64,000 nucleotides of DNA, taken from 2-01-FULL-40-13 sp964433155 (GTDB lineage Bacteria; Patescibacteriota; Microgenomatia; UBA1406; GWC2-37-13). Positions within the stretch are counted from its first letter, which is position 1. Each line of letters begins with the position of its first letter. The position numbers were made by a program, and so were the translations under genes. The DNA is taken from assembly GCA_964433155.1 (NCBI GenBank), contig CAYSQE010000001.1, positions 186,001 through 250,000 of the forward strand. Reading direction: 5' to 3'. The notes beneath the pieces were generated by a model that saw nothing but the letters and a program-made list of their open reading frames with translations, had not been told where the DNA came from and searched no databases. Shown here piece after piece: positions 32,002 through 41,333 of this stretch.

Positions 32002-33294
32002 ATGTTAAATTTTCTTTTTACTCACACACCGCTAACATTCCTTACACAAAGTCTTTGGCGAGACGAAGCTTTTTCCTACCTATTAGCCAAAAAAAACATT
32101 CTTCAGATAATAACCCTTTCCGCAAAAGACTTTAATCCTCCGCTATATTACATTTTATTGCATCTTTGGATAAAAATATTTGGCGTAACAGAAATAAGTT
32201 TGCGGATATTTTCATTTATTTTTTATTGGGCGATACTTTATGTTTGCGCTCACTTTCTTCAAGATATATTTAAATTAAATTTAAAAAAGAGTCTTTTGTA
32301 TTTTATCCTGTTTATATTCAATCCTATCTTAAGTTACTATGCGTTTGAGGCTAGAGCATACACACTTTTCGCCTTCCTTGCAACATTATCTTATTATTCT
32401 TTTTATAAAAGAAGTTTTAAATTATATCTCGTAGCTACAATCTTAGGACTTTACACACACTATTTTATGCTTTTTGTTGTATTCAGCCAGTTTATATTTA
32501 TTTACTTAACTCAAAAAGGAAGACGTGATTACAAAAATATAAAAAAAGTCATAATTAAAACTCTTATTGCATTCTTGCCTTGGGTTGTATTTGTTTTTAG
32601 CCAAGGGCAGCTCTTTACCTCATCATTTTGGGTTAATAGGCCAAATCTTAAAACATTTATTAATCTCCCCGCAACGATCTTCACCGGTTATGAGAGTAGC
32701 GTAATCTTAACCTCACTAATTCTTTTAGTATTTTTTGTTTTATCACTCAAAATCGCCAAAAAACAAAATGTTGGAGAAGGCAGGCATCTTTTTCTTTATC
32801 TATTCCTATGGTCAATTGGCATACCAATGTTCGTAGCTTTAATTTCTTTTGTCAAACCGATTTTTTTACCCCGCTATTTGCTGTTTTCTACTGTGGGTTT
32901 TATATTGCTTCTTATCTATATCATGGAGAGATTAAATAAGTTAATTTCTCTAATAATGTTAATACTTCTTTTTTTAATAAGTTTTAATTTTCAAAAAAAT
33001 CAGATACAGCTAGGAAAAAAAGCCGATCTTCGAAAAAAGGTTAGAGAAATAAAAGTATTAGCAAAAAAAGATGACCTACTATATGTGACAAGCGAGCTAG
33101 ATTTTTTTATAGCTCAGTATTATTTTAATGAGAATAAGGTCTATATATATAATAAATCATATAAAGAAATCCCCAACTTTGTTGGTAAAGTCTTGATTCC
33201 AAAAGAAAAAATCGCCTCATCTCTTCCTTTTTATCCAAAAAAAGCTTTTCTACTAAGATCAAACGGAAGTTACGACATTCAAGCGCTTTACTAA
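32002..33294 (+). CDS. GT39/ArnT-like membrane glycosyltransferase
   Basis: Polytopic GT-C protein. The first extracytoplasmic loop has the diagnostic LWRDEAFSYLLA, with the acidic catalytic pair, and FNPPLYYILLHLWIKIFG, typical of lipid-linked sugar transferases of the PMT/ArnT kind. About 9-10 helices can be drawn. It uses polyprenyl-phosphate sugars; the DPM-like gene at 45437 could make the donor. The N-terminus is short, so the first helix is only marginal. Its 3' end overlaps convergent folC by 36 bp. Confidence 0.75.
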   Translation: MLNFLFTHTPLTFLTQSLWRDEAFSYLLAKKNILQIITLSAKDFNPPLYYILLHLWIKIFGVTEISLRIFSFIFYWAILYVCAHFLQDIFKLNLKKSLLYFILFIFNPILSYYAFEARAYTLFAFLATLSYYSFYKRSFKLYLVATILGLYTHYFMLFVVFSQFIFIYLTQKGRRDYKNIKKVIIKTLIAFLPWVVFVFSQGQLFTSSFWVNRPNLKTFINLPATIFTGYESSVILTSLILLVFFVLSLKIAKKQNVGEGRHLFLYLFLWSIGIPMFVALISFVKPIFLPRYLLFSTVGFILLLIYIMERLNKLISLIMLILLFLISFNFQKNQIQLGKKADLRKKVREIKVLAKKDDLLYVTSELDFFIAQYYFNENKVYIYNKSYKEIPNFVGKVLIPKEKIASSLPFYPKKAFLLRSNGSYDIQALY

Positions 33295-34644
33295 TTGAGT
33301 CTTCTTTTTTAGGTCGGCGTATATACTTCCTATTAAATATAAAGAACCCGTAATGACTATCAATCTAAAGTTTGATTTTATAACGTAAGATAAGGCTTTT
33401 TTGGGATCAACCATTATTTTGCTATTCTTAAATCTCAGTTTTTTCAGTTCTGAAGATATTTCCTTTGGGTCCTCAGATAGATGGATGAGGTCTTCTCTAT
33501 CATAAAAGAAATTGGTGATGATAATATTTTTTGCTAAAGGAATAATATATTTGAGCATTGTTTTATAATCTTTTCCTATTTTAAAGGCTATTAAAAAATT
33601 TAACTTTTGTTTTGGGAATAGTCTTTTCAGATCGGAAGTAAAAGCCAGCATCTTTTGTGGATTATGCGCTCCATCGACAATAATTTTTTTATTCTTGTAG
33701 TTAATAACCTCAAATCTTGCAGCAAAATTCGCTCCTTTTAAGCTTAATCTTATCTTTTTCTCATTAATCTGAAAATTCTCTTTCTTACTTAAATAGATAA
33801 CTGTTGCAAGAGCTAAACTACAATTTTCAGCTTGATATGTGCCTATTAAACCTACCTTTAAATTCTTGAAATCGGTTTGTAAAAAATTAAAATCAAATGA
33901 AGTTCCACCCGCCGAAGTTATTAAGTTCTTAAAATTAACGTTTTTTTTGATATAGAAAAGTTGGCTATGTTTTTTTGTCGCGACTTTTTCTATGACTTTT
34001 CTTGCTCTAAAATCTTGCCAAAGCGATACAACTGTATTTTTTTCTTGAGTAATCATCGCTTTTTGCAGAGCGATCTTATCCAAAGTCTCTCCCAATATAC
34101 TGGTGTGATCGTAGCCAATTCTTGTTATAACTGCTATTTTGTTTTCATTTGTTACACAATTTGTAGCATCGTACCAGCCACCCATCCCAGTTTCTATAAC
34201 TGCATAATCAACCTTTTTTTTTGCAAAAATATAGTACGCCAGTACAGTCACGACTTCAAAGTAGGTTGGTCCATCTATATAGACTTTTCTTACTTTATCT
34301 ATATAGGGAATAAGATCATTAAGATATTTACAAAATTCTTTTTCTGGAATTAAATTATTGTTGATCTGACACCTCTCCCGAATATCAGCTATGAATGGCG
34401 AAACATGAAAACCAACCCTGAATCCTAAAGCTTTTAGGAGAATACTGATAAGATACGAAGTTGATCCCTTGCCAGAGGTTCCGGCGACATGAATTACTTT
34501 TATCTGATTTTGAGGATTGCCTAAAAGCTTGAGTAAGTATTTGGCTCTTCTCAAACCTAGATCACCGGGAAATTTCTGTTTCATACCACGAGGAATGAAA
34601 GTATAGAGATACTTTTTTGCGTCAGCAAAGGTCTGGATCTTCAT
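33259..34644 (-). CDS. folC: Folylpolyglutamate synthase / dihydrofolate synthase family (Mur ligase fold)
   Basis: ATP-dependent ligase adding glutamate to folates. P-loop GTSGKGST at 55-62, the omega loop after HVSPFIADIRERCQIN, YAVIETGMGGWYDATN, GYDHTSILGETLDKIALQKAMI and the C-terminal VDGAHNPQKM are all present. 461 aa. It is divergent from glyA, another one-carbon gene, which supports a folate role. A TATAAT on its strand lies 14 bases before the ATG. Confidence 0.9.
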   Translation of the reverse strand: MKIQTFADAKKYLYTFIPRGMKQKFPGDLGLRRAKYLLKLLGNPQNQIKVIHVAGTSGKGSTSYLISILLKALGFRVGFHVSPFIADIRERCQINNNLIPEKEFCKYLNDLIPYIDKVRKVYIDGPTYFEVVTVLAYYIFAKKKVDYAVIETGMGGWYDATNCVTNENKIAVITRIGYDHTSILGETLDKIALQKAMITQEKNTVVSLWQDFRARKVIEKVATKKHSQLFYIKKNVNFKNLITSAGGTSFDFNFLQTDFKNLKVGLIGTYQAENCSLALATVIYLSKKENFQINEKKIRLSLKGANFAARFEVINYKNKKIIVDGAHNPQKMLAFTSDLKRLFPKQKLNFLIAFKIGKDYKTMLKYIIPLAKNIIITNFFYDREDLIHLSEDPKEISSELKKLRFKNSKIMVDPKKALSYVIKSNFRLIVITGSLYLIGSIYADLKKKTQLVKRLNVVTSV

Positions 34645-34705
34645 AGAAGTGTGATGATATTATACATCGGTCTCTTATGATATATTCTGATTTACAAAAT
34701 AACGA

Positions 34706-34734
34706 TTGATTTATGAAAAGTGTAATGGTATTCT
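34706..34734 (+). promoter_or_regulatory. Promoter of glyA
   Basis: TTGATT (34706-34711), 17 bases, TATTCT (34729-34734), then 8 bases to the ATG at 34743. It favours 34743 over the in-frame ATG at 34713, which lies inside the promoter. Confidence 0.55.
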
Positions 34735-34742
34735 TTTCGTCA

Positions 34743-36077
34743 ATGAAATTTCTCCAAAAAACAGATCCAGAAATTGCACACTTCATAAAATTAGAAGAAA
34801 AAAGACAGGAAGAAACTCTCATGATGATCCCGTCTGAGAATTATGCTTCTGAGGCCGTGATGCAGGCTCTTGGAACAAGATTAACTAATAAATATTCCGA
34901 AGGATATTCAAATGCAAGATACTATCAAGGCAATAAAATAATTGACCAAATTGAAACATTATGCATCGAAAGAGCTAAAAAATTATTTAATGTACCGTAT
35001 GTTAATATTCAACCATACTCTGGATCTCCTGCAAATACAGCTGTATTCTTTGCATTGCTTAATCCCGGTGATAAGATAACAGGTCTATCATTACCAAGCG
35101 GAGGTCACCTAACACACGGTGTTCCAAAAGTAACTTTTTCAGGAAAATATTTCAACAGTGTCCAGTATGATGTAGCCAAAGACGGCTGGATTGATTATGA
35201 TCAGCTGGAAAAATTAGTATTAAAAGAAAAACCTAAACTCATAGTTGCAGGAACTACTCATTATCCGAGAAAATTGGATTTTAAGCGCTTTGCAAAAATC
35301 GCAGAAAAAGTTAATGCATTTTTAATGGCTGATATTTCTCACGTTGTGGGTATGGTTATTGCTGGCGTTTACCCTGATCCTGTTCCCTACGCGCATGTAG
35401 TTACTACCACCACTCATAAAACTTTAAGAGGACCAAGAGGAGCCATTATTCTCGTCACAAATAAAGGCTTAAGGCGTGATCCAGAGATGGGTAAAAAGAT
35501 AAATTCTGCGATAATACCAGGACTCCAGGGTGGTCCACATAACAATGTTACAGCCGCGCTAGCTGTTGCATTTAAAGAAGCGAGTAAAAAAAGCTTTATC
35601 AATTACAACAAACAGATTGTAAAAAATGGCAAATCACTTGCAGACGCTCTACTAAAAAAAGGGTATGAGTTACAAAGCGGAGGTACAGATACGCACGTAA
35701 TGGTTATTGACCTTCGCAAACAACAAATACTTGGTAATACTGCCGCAGAGGCTTTGGAAGAGGCTGGAATCGTTTTAAACAGAAATAAAGTCCCGTTTGA
35801 TCCAAATCCACCCTTTTATCCCTCTGGAATTCGGATGGGAACGCCAGGGCTAACAAGCCGACGAATGAAAGAGAGAGAAATGAGACTCATTGCTGAGTGG
35901 ATTGATCAAACACTAATTGCAATTGGTGAAACAAAAAAAAGGCTCAACTTAAATATTGAGCAAGAAAAAAAACGATCAATCCGAAACCAAATAATCAGTG
36001 AAACTAAAATTTTAAAAAAAATAAATCAAGAAGTTAAAAAGCTCTGTAAGAAATTTCCTATTAAAACAGCTTATTAA
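34743..36077 (+). CDS. glyA: Serine hydroxymethyltransferase
   Basis: PLP enzyme converting serine and tetrahydrofolate to glycine and 5,10-methylene-THF. Blocks: LMMIPSENYASEAVMQALGTRLTNKYSEGY, YVNIQPYSGSPANTAVFFALL, TTTTHKTLRGPRGAII with the Schiff-base Lys near 226, and GLQGGPHNNVTAA. The C-terminus has a Lys/Glu-rich helical extension of about 40 residues. Start at 34743 is supported by the promoter and by family alignment (FLQKTDPEIAHFI). A terminator overlaps the stop codon. Confidence 0.95.
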   Translation: MKFLQKTDPEIAHFIKLEEKRQEETLMMIPSENYASEAVMQALGTRLTNKYSEGYSNARYYQGNKIIDQIETLCIERAKKLFNVPYVNIQPYSGSPANTAVFFALLNPGDKITGLSLPSGGHLTHGVPKVTFSGKYFNSVQYDVAKDGWIDYDQLEKLVLKEKPKLIVAGTTHYPRKLDFKRFAKIAEKVNAFLMADISHVVGMVIAGVYPDPVPYAHVVTTTTHKTLRGPRGAIILVTNKGLRRDPEMGKKINSAIIPGLQGGPHNNVTAALAVAFKEASKKSFINYNKQIVKNGKSLADALLKKGYELQSGGTDTHVMVIDLRKQQILGNTAAEALEEAGIVLNRNKVPFDPNPPFYPSGIRMGTPGLTSRRMKEREMRLIAEWIDQTLIAIGETKKRLNLNIEQEKKRSIRNQIISETKILKKINQEVKKLCKKFPIKTAY

Positions 36078-36090
36078 GCTGTTTCTTCCT
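36064..36090 (+). terminator. Rho-independent terminator of glyA
   Basis: AAACAGCTT-ATT-AAGCTGTTT (36064-36084) followed by a T/C-rich run. The glyA stop codon TAA lies in the loop. Confidence 0.7.
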
Positions 36091-36108
36091 TTTCCTCTCT
36101 CAATAAAT

Positions 36109-36114
36109 TATAAT
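36109..36114 (+). promoter_or_regulatory. -10 TATAAT, leaderless start at 36122
   Basis: TATAAT ends 7 bases before the ATG. No clear -35. It follows the glyA terminator directly, so it starts a new unit (36122 to miaB). Confidence 0.6.
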
Positions 36115-36121
36115 TGATCGT

Positions 36122-36445
36122 ATGAAGTTTAGATTTAGGCCTTTGTATCTTCTTATATTTGGCAATGCCTTGATGATTGTGGCTATAATTTTTAAGTTTA
36201 ATCGTTTACCGCCTCAAATCCCGCTATTTTATTCCCGTGCTTTGGGGGAAGATCAGTTAGCTGATATCTGGATGATCGTTCTTTTACCACTATTTATGAA
36301 CGCATTTTATCTCACCAATAAATTTTTACTTCGTAGATATTTTCAAGAACAAATATTGATTAAGGATCTTTTTTATTTTCTCAACCTTTTTATCACCGCT
36401 AGCTTCACATTAATCTTTATCAAAATAATTTTTGTTGTTACTTGA
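36122..36445 (+). CDS. Small integral membrane protein (DUF1648-like)
   Basis: 107 aa with three hydrophobic segments (about 8-25, 50-65, 85-105). The loop LPPQIPLFYSRALGEDQLAD resembles the DUF1648 LPxxxPxHF-type signature and similar small CPR proteins. Function is unknown. Its stop overlaps the next start (TGATG), so it is translationally coupled to the WecA-like transferase. Confidence 0.6.
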   Translation: MKFRFRPLYLLIFGNALMIVAIIFKFNRLPPQIPLFYSRALGEDQLADIWMIVLLPLFMNAFYLTNKFLLRRYFQEQILIKDLFYFLNLFITASFTLIFIKIIFVVT

Positions 36446-37506
36446 TGAATATCCTTGTCCTGATTACAACTGCAATTCTTTCTTTTATTTTAACCATACC
36501 GGCTATTTATCTTGCTAAAAGATTTGGTTTGGTAACAGATTCTAAAAAAAGATTTCATCCAGCACACACCCATACCGGACTGATACCGCGAGGAGGCGGC
36601 ATACCCATATTTCTTTCTTTTCTTATATCACTACTTATTTTTTTACCACTCAATAAGATTCTCATAGGAATTCTTTTAGCCAGCTTCTTATTAGTATTCA
36701 CGGGGATACTTGATGATTACTTCGATCTTTCACCATACTTACGATTTTTCATAAATCTTTTAATATCAGCGCTCGTCATCGGTTTTGGTCTGGGTATCCC
36801 TTTTATTTCAAATCCGTTTGGTGATGTCATTCATCTTGATCGCTGGAGGATAACATTCGATTTTTTGGGAACCCATTCTGTGCTAGTTCTTGCTGATATA
36901 GTAGCTGTTATCTGGCTTACTTGGATTATAAATATGGTAAATTGGAGTAAGGGCGTCGACGGTCAACTGCCCGGTTTTACAGCCATAACTGCATTTTTTT
37001 TAGGCTTGCTTTCCCAACGTTTTACTGGCCACGACATAAGTATACAGACAGTCACTCTCCTTTCATTTATAGTGGCCGGTGCCTTTTTGGGATTTTTACC
37101 TTTTAACTTTTATCCGCAAAAGATAATGCCAGGTTACGGTGGAGGGGCGCTAGCTGGATTTTTGTTGGGAGTACTGTCGATTTTATCATTTGGAAAATTA
37201 GGTACAGCTGTCTTGATTTTGGCGATACCAACCATTGATGCAATTTACACGATAATTAGAAGAATAAAGAAAAAACAATCCCCATTTAGAGCAGACTGGG
37301 GACATTTTCACCACAGACTTTTAGAATTGGGCTGGGGAAAAAGGAGAATAGCTGTCTTTTATTGGAGCGTATCTGTTATTTTAGGTATTGCAGCTTTATT
37401 TCTAAAAGGATTGGAGAAATTTATAGCCTTTATTACCATCGGTATTGTTCTTCTTATATTTATAATTATCATTGAAAAAGTAAAGAAAGGAAAAACAAAC
37501 ATATGA
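36445..37506 (+). CDS. WecA/TagO/MraY-family polyprenyl-phosphate sugar-phosphate transferase
   Basis: Polytopic enzyme that starts glycan synthesis by moving a HexNAc-1-phosphate to undecaprenyl phosphate. About 10-11 helices. Motifs: HTHTGLIPRGGGIPIF, the metal-binding GILDDYFDL with Asp90/91, NMVNWSKGVDG, PGYGGGALAG and the cytoplasmic GHFHHRLLELG. The HFHHRL type places it nearer WecA/TagO than MraY. It probably primes the surface polysaccharide built by the glycosyltransferases nearby. Overlaps miaB by 4 bp. Confidence 0.9.
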   Translation: MNILVLITTAILSFILTIPAIYLAKRFGLVTDSKKRFHPAHTHTGLIPRGGGIPIFLSFLISLLIFLPLNKILIGILLASFLLVFTGILDDYFDLSPYLRFFINLLISALVIGFGLGIPFISNPFGDVIHLDRWRITFDFLGTHSVLVLADIVAVIWLTWIINMVNWSKGVDGQLPGFTAITAFFLGLLSQRFTGHDISIQTVTLLSFIVAGAFLGFLPFNFYPQKIMPGYGGGALAGFLLGVLSILSFGKLGTAVLILAIPTIDAIYTIIRRIKKKQSPFRADWGHFHHRLLELGWGKRRIAVFYWSVSVILGIAALFLKGLEKFIAFITIGIVLLIFIIIIEKVKKGKTNI

Positions 37507-38756
37507 AATATTTTATTAAGACCTTTGGCTGCCAACAAAACAAAGCCGATTCAGAAAGAGTAGCTGCAGCATTTAAAGCGCGTGGTATGAAGCCCGCACG
37601 CGGCTACAAAGATGCTGACTATGTTGTTGTCAATACATGTATGGTTAGGGAATCGGCCGAAAATAGAGTTTATGGTTTGATAAATAATCTTGGAAAGTTA
37701 AAAGTTAAAAGTTCAAAGTTAAAAGTGATTGTTACTGGCTGCATGGTTGGCCTTGCCTTTAGAGATAAAACTGGAAAATATCTCAAAAGAATTAGAGAGA
37801 TTATGCCCGAGGTTGATGAATTTATGCCAATAGAAGAGGTGGGATTTGATAATCAACCAATCAGGCAGGATGCCGAGAACGCTTGGGTTCCAATCTCCAA
37901 TGGTTGTAATAATTTCTGTACATTTTGTGTCGTACCGTTTACCAGAGGTAGAGAAATAAGTAGACCAATAGAAGATATAATTGCCGAGTGTCTTCATCTT
38001 AAGCTCAAGGGTTATAAAAACGTTACACTTCTAGGACAAAACGTTAACTCTTATGGAGCCGATTTAATTGTTGGTGAAAAAAATATTCAGGTGATGAGAG
38101 ATCTTGATAAAACATACTTCAAAATAAATTCCAATAACCAAATTAGGAAACAAAAAAGTTTAAGTAATTTGAAAATTGAAAATTGAAAATTGTTTGGAAA
38201 TTGGAAATTGGAAATTGGAAATTTTGAACCTGTATATGTAAAACATTTAGGCAGATATCGTATACCAACGCTATTTCCCTACTTACTAGAAAAAGTAGCA
38301 AGTATGGATTTTGAAAAAGTTGACTTTATGTCTTCAAATCCGTGGGATTTTTCAGACGAACTCATTGAAGTAATAGAACGAAACAAAAATATTACTCGTC
38401 TCATTCATCTCCCCATTCAATCCGGAGACAATGATGTGTTAAGACGTATGAATCGCTGGTACACACGCGACGAATATTTGAATCTCGTCGCGAATTTAAA
38501 ATTTAAAATTAAAAATTTAAAATTGAGTACAGATATTATTGTAGGTTTTTGCGGAGAAACAGATGAAGAGTTTTCAAATACAGTCAAATTAGCCAAATTG
38601 GTCCAATTCCAGAAAGCCTATATCTCAATGTACTCACAACGCCCGATGACAGCCGCAACTAAAGTATTGAAGGACGATATACCTCATGAAGTTAAAAAAC
38701 AACGCTGGGAGACTCTTGACGCATTAATTAACAAGCCAAATCTGAAGAAACATTAG
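37503..38756 (+). pseudogene. miaB: MiaB-type tRNA methylthiotransferase interrupted by an in-frame TGA
   Basis: Adds the methylthio group to i6A37 of tRNAs using two 4Fe-4S clusters. N-terminal domain cysteines are Cys10, Cys46 and Cys80; the radical-SAM CxxxCxxC is Cys135/139/142 (SNGCNNFCTFCVVPFTRG). After LLGQNVNSYGADL about 70 extra residues follow, ending in a repeat with TGA at 38184-38186. The same frame then continues (from TTG at 38190) into normal MiaB sequence: FPYLLEKVASM, FMSSNPWDFSDELI, HLPIQSGDNDVLRRMNR, STDIIVGFCGET. There is no frame change, only the one stop. The protein ends at RWETLDALIN, so the C-terminal TRAM domain is absent. It may be dead, made as two chains, or read through; sequence alone cannot tell. 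Confidence 0.8.
38170..38222. repeat. AT-rich tandem repeats splitting miaB
   Basis: Three AAAATTG heptamers (38174-38191) followed by four GGAAATT heptamers (38196-38222). The first array contains the TGA stop. The same unit types occur at 12124-12158 and 62531-62585. Confidence 0.75.
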
Positions 38757-41290
38757 GAGCCGTATTTCTTGACAAATCTAGAATTAATTATCAATTCTTC
38801 AAAAATTTGATCGACGGTTTTCTCCAAGCCTTTAATTTTATTTTTCTTAAGAAAATTTTCTACTTCTTTTTCTCTGCCGATTCCGCAGATCGGTATGACT
38901 GATTGCAAAACTCTTCGCACCAGCATATTAGCCAAACCACCAGACCGGTTAACCAACTCTGGCCAATATTCCACTAACCAATTAAGAGCTATTTCTTTTG
39001 CGAATGGATTTCTGGCAATCGAACTTATCGCATAGGGAAGAAATGAAAATGGGACATCTTTGCTTAGAGTATACTCGAGCGTTTCTTGTATCAAATTTTC
39101 TTTCTTTGTATATCCTAGAGCTGAAAGCAATTTCGCTTTTTCTTCTTGTACCGATGATGTTTTATACAAATTTTTAACTACTTGATAATTTACTTCATCA
39201 AACCATACTGCTGCGGCATACGTTACAGTCCTCAGGTCAGGATGAAGCAACTTTTCGTCTTTCAAAAAAAGCATAAACTGTTCTTCTAGAAATTTTGCTA
39301 CTTTTTTATCGCCGAAAAGTGTCAATGAAGACAAACATGCAACTCGAAGATACGTTTCGAGTATGTTTTCTTCCTGTTGAGGAGAATAACCAACAATTTT
39401 CTCCAAAGATTCTGTTGCGAACCATGTTGCTAATTTCCTTGAATTCTTATCTTTAATTAAAAGATGGATCCCAATCAATTTTGAGATTAAATAATGAAGA
39501 ACAATATTAGACCTCTCTTTAATAAAAAATGTATCGATACATCGATACAGCTCAACCAGGTCTTTTTTTCCAGCTAAAATTAGAGCAAAGAGATCGTGAA
39601 TCATTCCTAATTTATCTTCATCGGAAAGTTGCCGGATATTTTTCCCAAGTAATTCCAGTAATTCTTTCTGATAGTTGGTAATCATAAAATTTCTGTACCG
39701 ATGATTTACATTAATAAAATCAAATTTTTTGGGTAATTCAATTTTCTGAGTTGGTACAGAAAAGTTATACACAACACTTGTACGGCCGTGCAAAAGTTGT
39801 AAAGGTATTATCCATGTTTGACTTTTGTTCTTTTGATCTTGATGGTATAAAAATCTGCTTTGATTCAGCAAAAGCTTATTGTCCTGCATCTTAATCTCAA
39901 GGAGAGGAAATCCTACTTGAGTTATATATTTTTGCATCAATTTTATTACGGGTTTTTCAGATTTTTTTTCTACAGATTTCCATAAATCGCTTGCCTCGGT
40001 GTTTTTATAAGCGTTAGACTTAATATATTCTCTTAGAGCATTTCTAAAAGCATTTTCTCCAACGTACTGATCTAGCATTCGTAAGATACTCCCTCCTTTT
40101 TCGTAAGCTATCTCATCAAATAGTTCGTCAATTTCAGAAATATGCTTAACTTTGACCTTGATAGGATGCGAGGATTTTAAACTGTCTAACCCCATCGCTT
40201 CAAAAACCGTATCGGTTACATACTGATCCCATACTTTCCACTCGGGCCAGTAATGATTCATTGCTTTATGTGCCATATAGGTAGCAAAACTTTCGTTAAG
40301 CCAGAGATCATCCCACCATTTCATCGTTATAAGATTCCCAAACCATTGGTGGACTAGCTCATGCGCCACCACCTCAGCAATCCGCTGCTTGGTGGCTTTC
40401 GAGCTTAATCCAGGATACAAGAGTAACGCATTCTCTCGAAAAGTTATCGCTCCCCAATTCTCCATCGCACCAGATGCAAAATCCGGTATAGCAATGAGGT
40501 CCAATTTTTTCAAAGGATAGGTATAATCAAAATATACTTCAAAATATTTCAGTGCTTTCTTGGCGCATTCAAGAGCAAACTTTCCATATTTGCTTTTTCC
40601 TGAAGTTGTAACGACTCTCAAGCGAATATCTTTATATTTTCCTTCAAGAAATTCAAACTCCCCAACCCCTAGATAAAGAAGATACGTTGACATCGCTGGT
40701 GTTTTCTCAAAAACGGCCATTTTTTTACCTTTTTTAGCGCCATGCCATAACCAATCTTTAACCTGCCAGGTTGATTTCAGATTGGCATGATAATCCAGAT
40801 CTATGCTTTTTATAGGTAAAGTATTCGAAATTGCAGTTAGATGCTTGTCGATTATGAACAAAACATCAAATGTAGCTTTATACGATGGGTGATCAATGCA
40901 AGGAAAGGCTCGTCTTGCATCTGCAGCTTCAAATTGAGTAGTCGCTAAATATTTTTCTTTTCCATTAGCTAAATATCTGCTCCGATAAAATCCGGCTAAT
41001 TTATCATTTAAGATGCCATTAAACTCGATAAAAAGCTTGTATTCGCCTAGCCCTAGATTTCTAGAAAGATGTACAAAAAGTTTCTGTTCGCTTTGATTAG
41101 TCTTGAACGAAACAACTATATTTTTTTTATCGAGTAACAATTGACAACCAACAATTTCTAGATCTACTGTATCTAATTCAATTATTTTTGTTGGAAAATT
41201 TAGTTTAAAAGTAAGAATTTCTTTTGCCCAAAAAGTAAACTTTTCTAAATCTACATCAAAAGAAATTTGATAGTTATTTGGGATAAGCAT
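38753..41290 (-). CDS. M1-family metallo-aminopeptidase (PepN/ERAP-like)
   Basis: Zinc exopeptidase. The substrate motif GAMENWG (near 273) and the zinc site VAHELVHQWFGNLITMKWW with the distal Glu in WLNESFATY (HExxH-x18-E, near 310-333) are complete. The N-terminal beta domain and a long helical C-terminal domain give 845 aa, full length. It could recycle peptides in an organism likely to depend on scavenging. Its 3' end overlaps miaB by 4 bp. The start is 11 bases after an extended -10 box on its strand. Confidence 0.93.
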   Translation of the reverse strand: MLIPNNYQISFDVDLEKFTFWAKEILTFKLNFPTKIIELDTVDLEIVGCQLLLDKKNIVVSFKTNQSEQKLFVHLSRNLGLGEYKLFIEFNGILNDKLAGFYRSRYLANGKEKYLATTQFEAADARRAFPCIDHPSYKATFDVLFIIDKHLTAISNTLPIKSIDLDYHANLKSTWQVKDWLWHGAKKGKKMAVFEKTPAMSTYLLYLGVGEFEFLEGKYKDIRLRVVTTSGKSKYGKFALECAKKALKYFEVYFDYTYPLKKLDLIAIPDFASGAMENWGAITFRENALLLYPGLSSKATKQRIAEVVAHELVHQWFGNLITMKWWDDLWLNESFATYMAHKAMNHYWPEWKVWDQYVTDTVFEAMGLDSLKSSHPIKVKVKHISEIDELFDEIAYEKGGSILRMLDQYVGENAFRNALREYIKSNAYKNTEASDLWKSVEKKSEKPVIKLMQKYITQVGFPLLEIKMQDNKLLLNQSRFLYHQDQKNKSQTWIIPLQLLHGRTSVVYNFSVPTQKIELPKKFDFINVNHRYRNFMITNYQKELLELLGKNIRQLSDEDKLGMIHDLFALILAGKKDLVELYRCIDTFFIKERSNIVLHYLISKLIGIHLLIKDKNSRKLATWFATESLEKIVGYSPQQEENILETYLRVACLSSLTLFGDKKVAKFLEEQFMLFLKDEKLLHPDLRTVTYAAAVWFDEVNYQVVKNLYKTSSVQEEKAKLLSALGYTKKENLIQETLEYTLSKDVPFSFLPYAISSIARNPFAKEIALNWLVEYWPELVNRSGGLANMLVRRVLQSVIPICGIGREKEVENFLKKNKIKGLEKTVDQIFEELIINSRFVKKYGS

Positions 41291-41301
41291 CTTAATTCGT
41301 T

Positions 41302-41310
41302 ATTGTACCA
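41302..41310 (-). promoter_or_regulatory. Extended -10 (TGGTACAAT) of the aminopeptidase gene
   Basis: On the minus strand TG-G-TACAAT, with TACAAT at 41307-41302, 11 bases before the ATG at 41290; it implies a leader of about 4-5 bases. Confidence 0.5.
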
Positions 41311-41316
41311 TGCGTA

Positions 41317-41325
41317 TGCTAAAAT
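41317..41325 (+). promoter_or_regulatory. Extended -10 (TGCTAAAAT) of the dTDP-sugar unit
   Basis: TG-C-TAAAAT ends 8 bases before the ATG at 41334, selecting that start over the in-frame ATG at 41310. Divergent from the aminopeptidase promoter. Confidence 0.55.
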
Positions 41326-41333
41326 TTACTAAT

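Noticed and set aside
38480..38530. Repeat insertion in the C-terminal half of miaB (Lys/Asn-rich KFKIKNLK)
   Set aside because: The segment has the normal family length between conserved blocks, so it is AT-driven substitution rather than an insertion.
37503..38756. UGA recoded as an amino acid, as in Gracilibacteria/Absconditabacteria
   Set aside because: Only one in-frame TGA lies within a conserved gene and it is inside a repeat. TGA works as a normal stop for adk, rpmJ, cca, the WecA-like gene and others.
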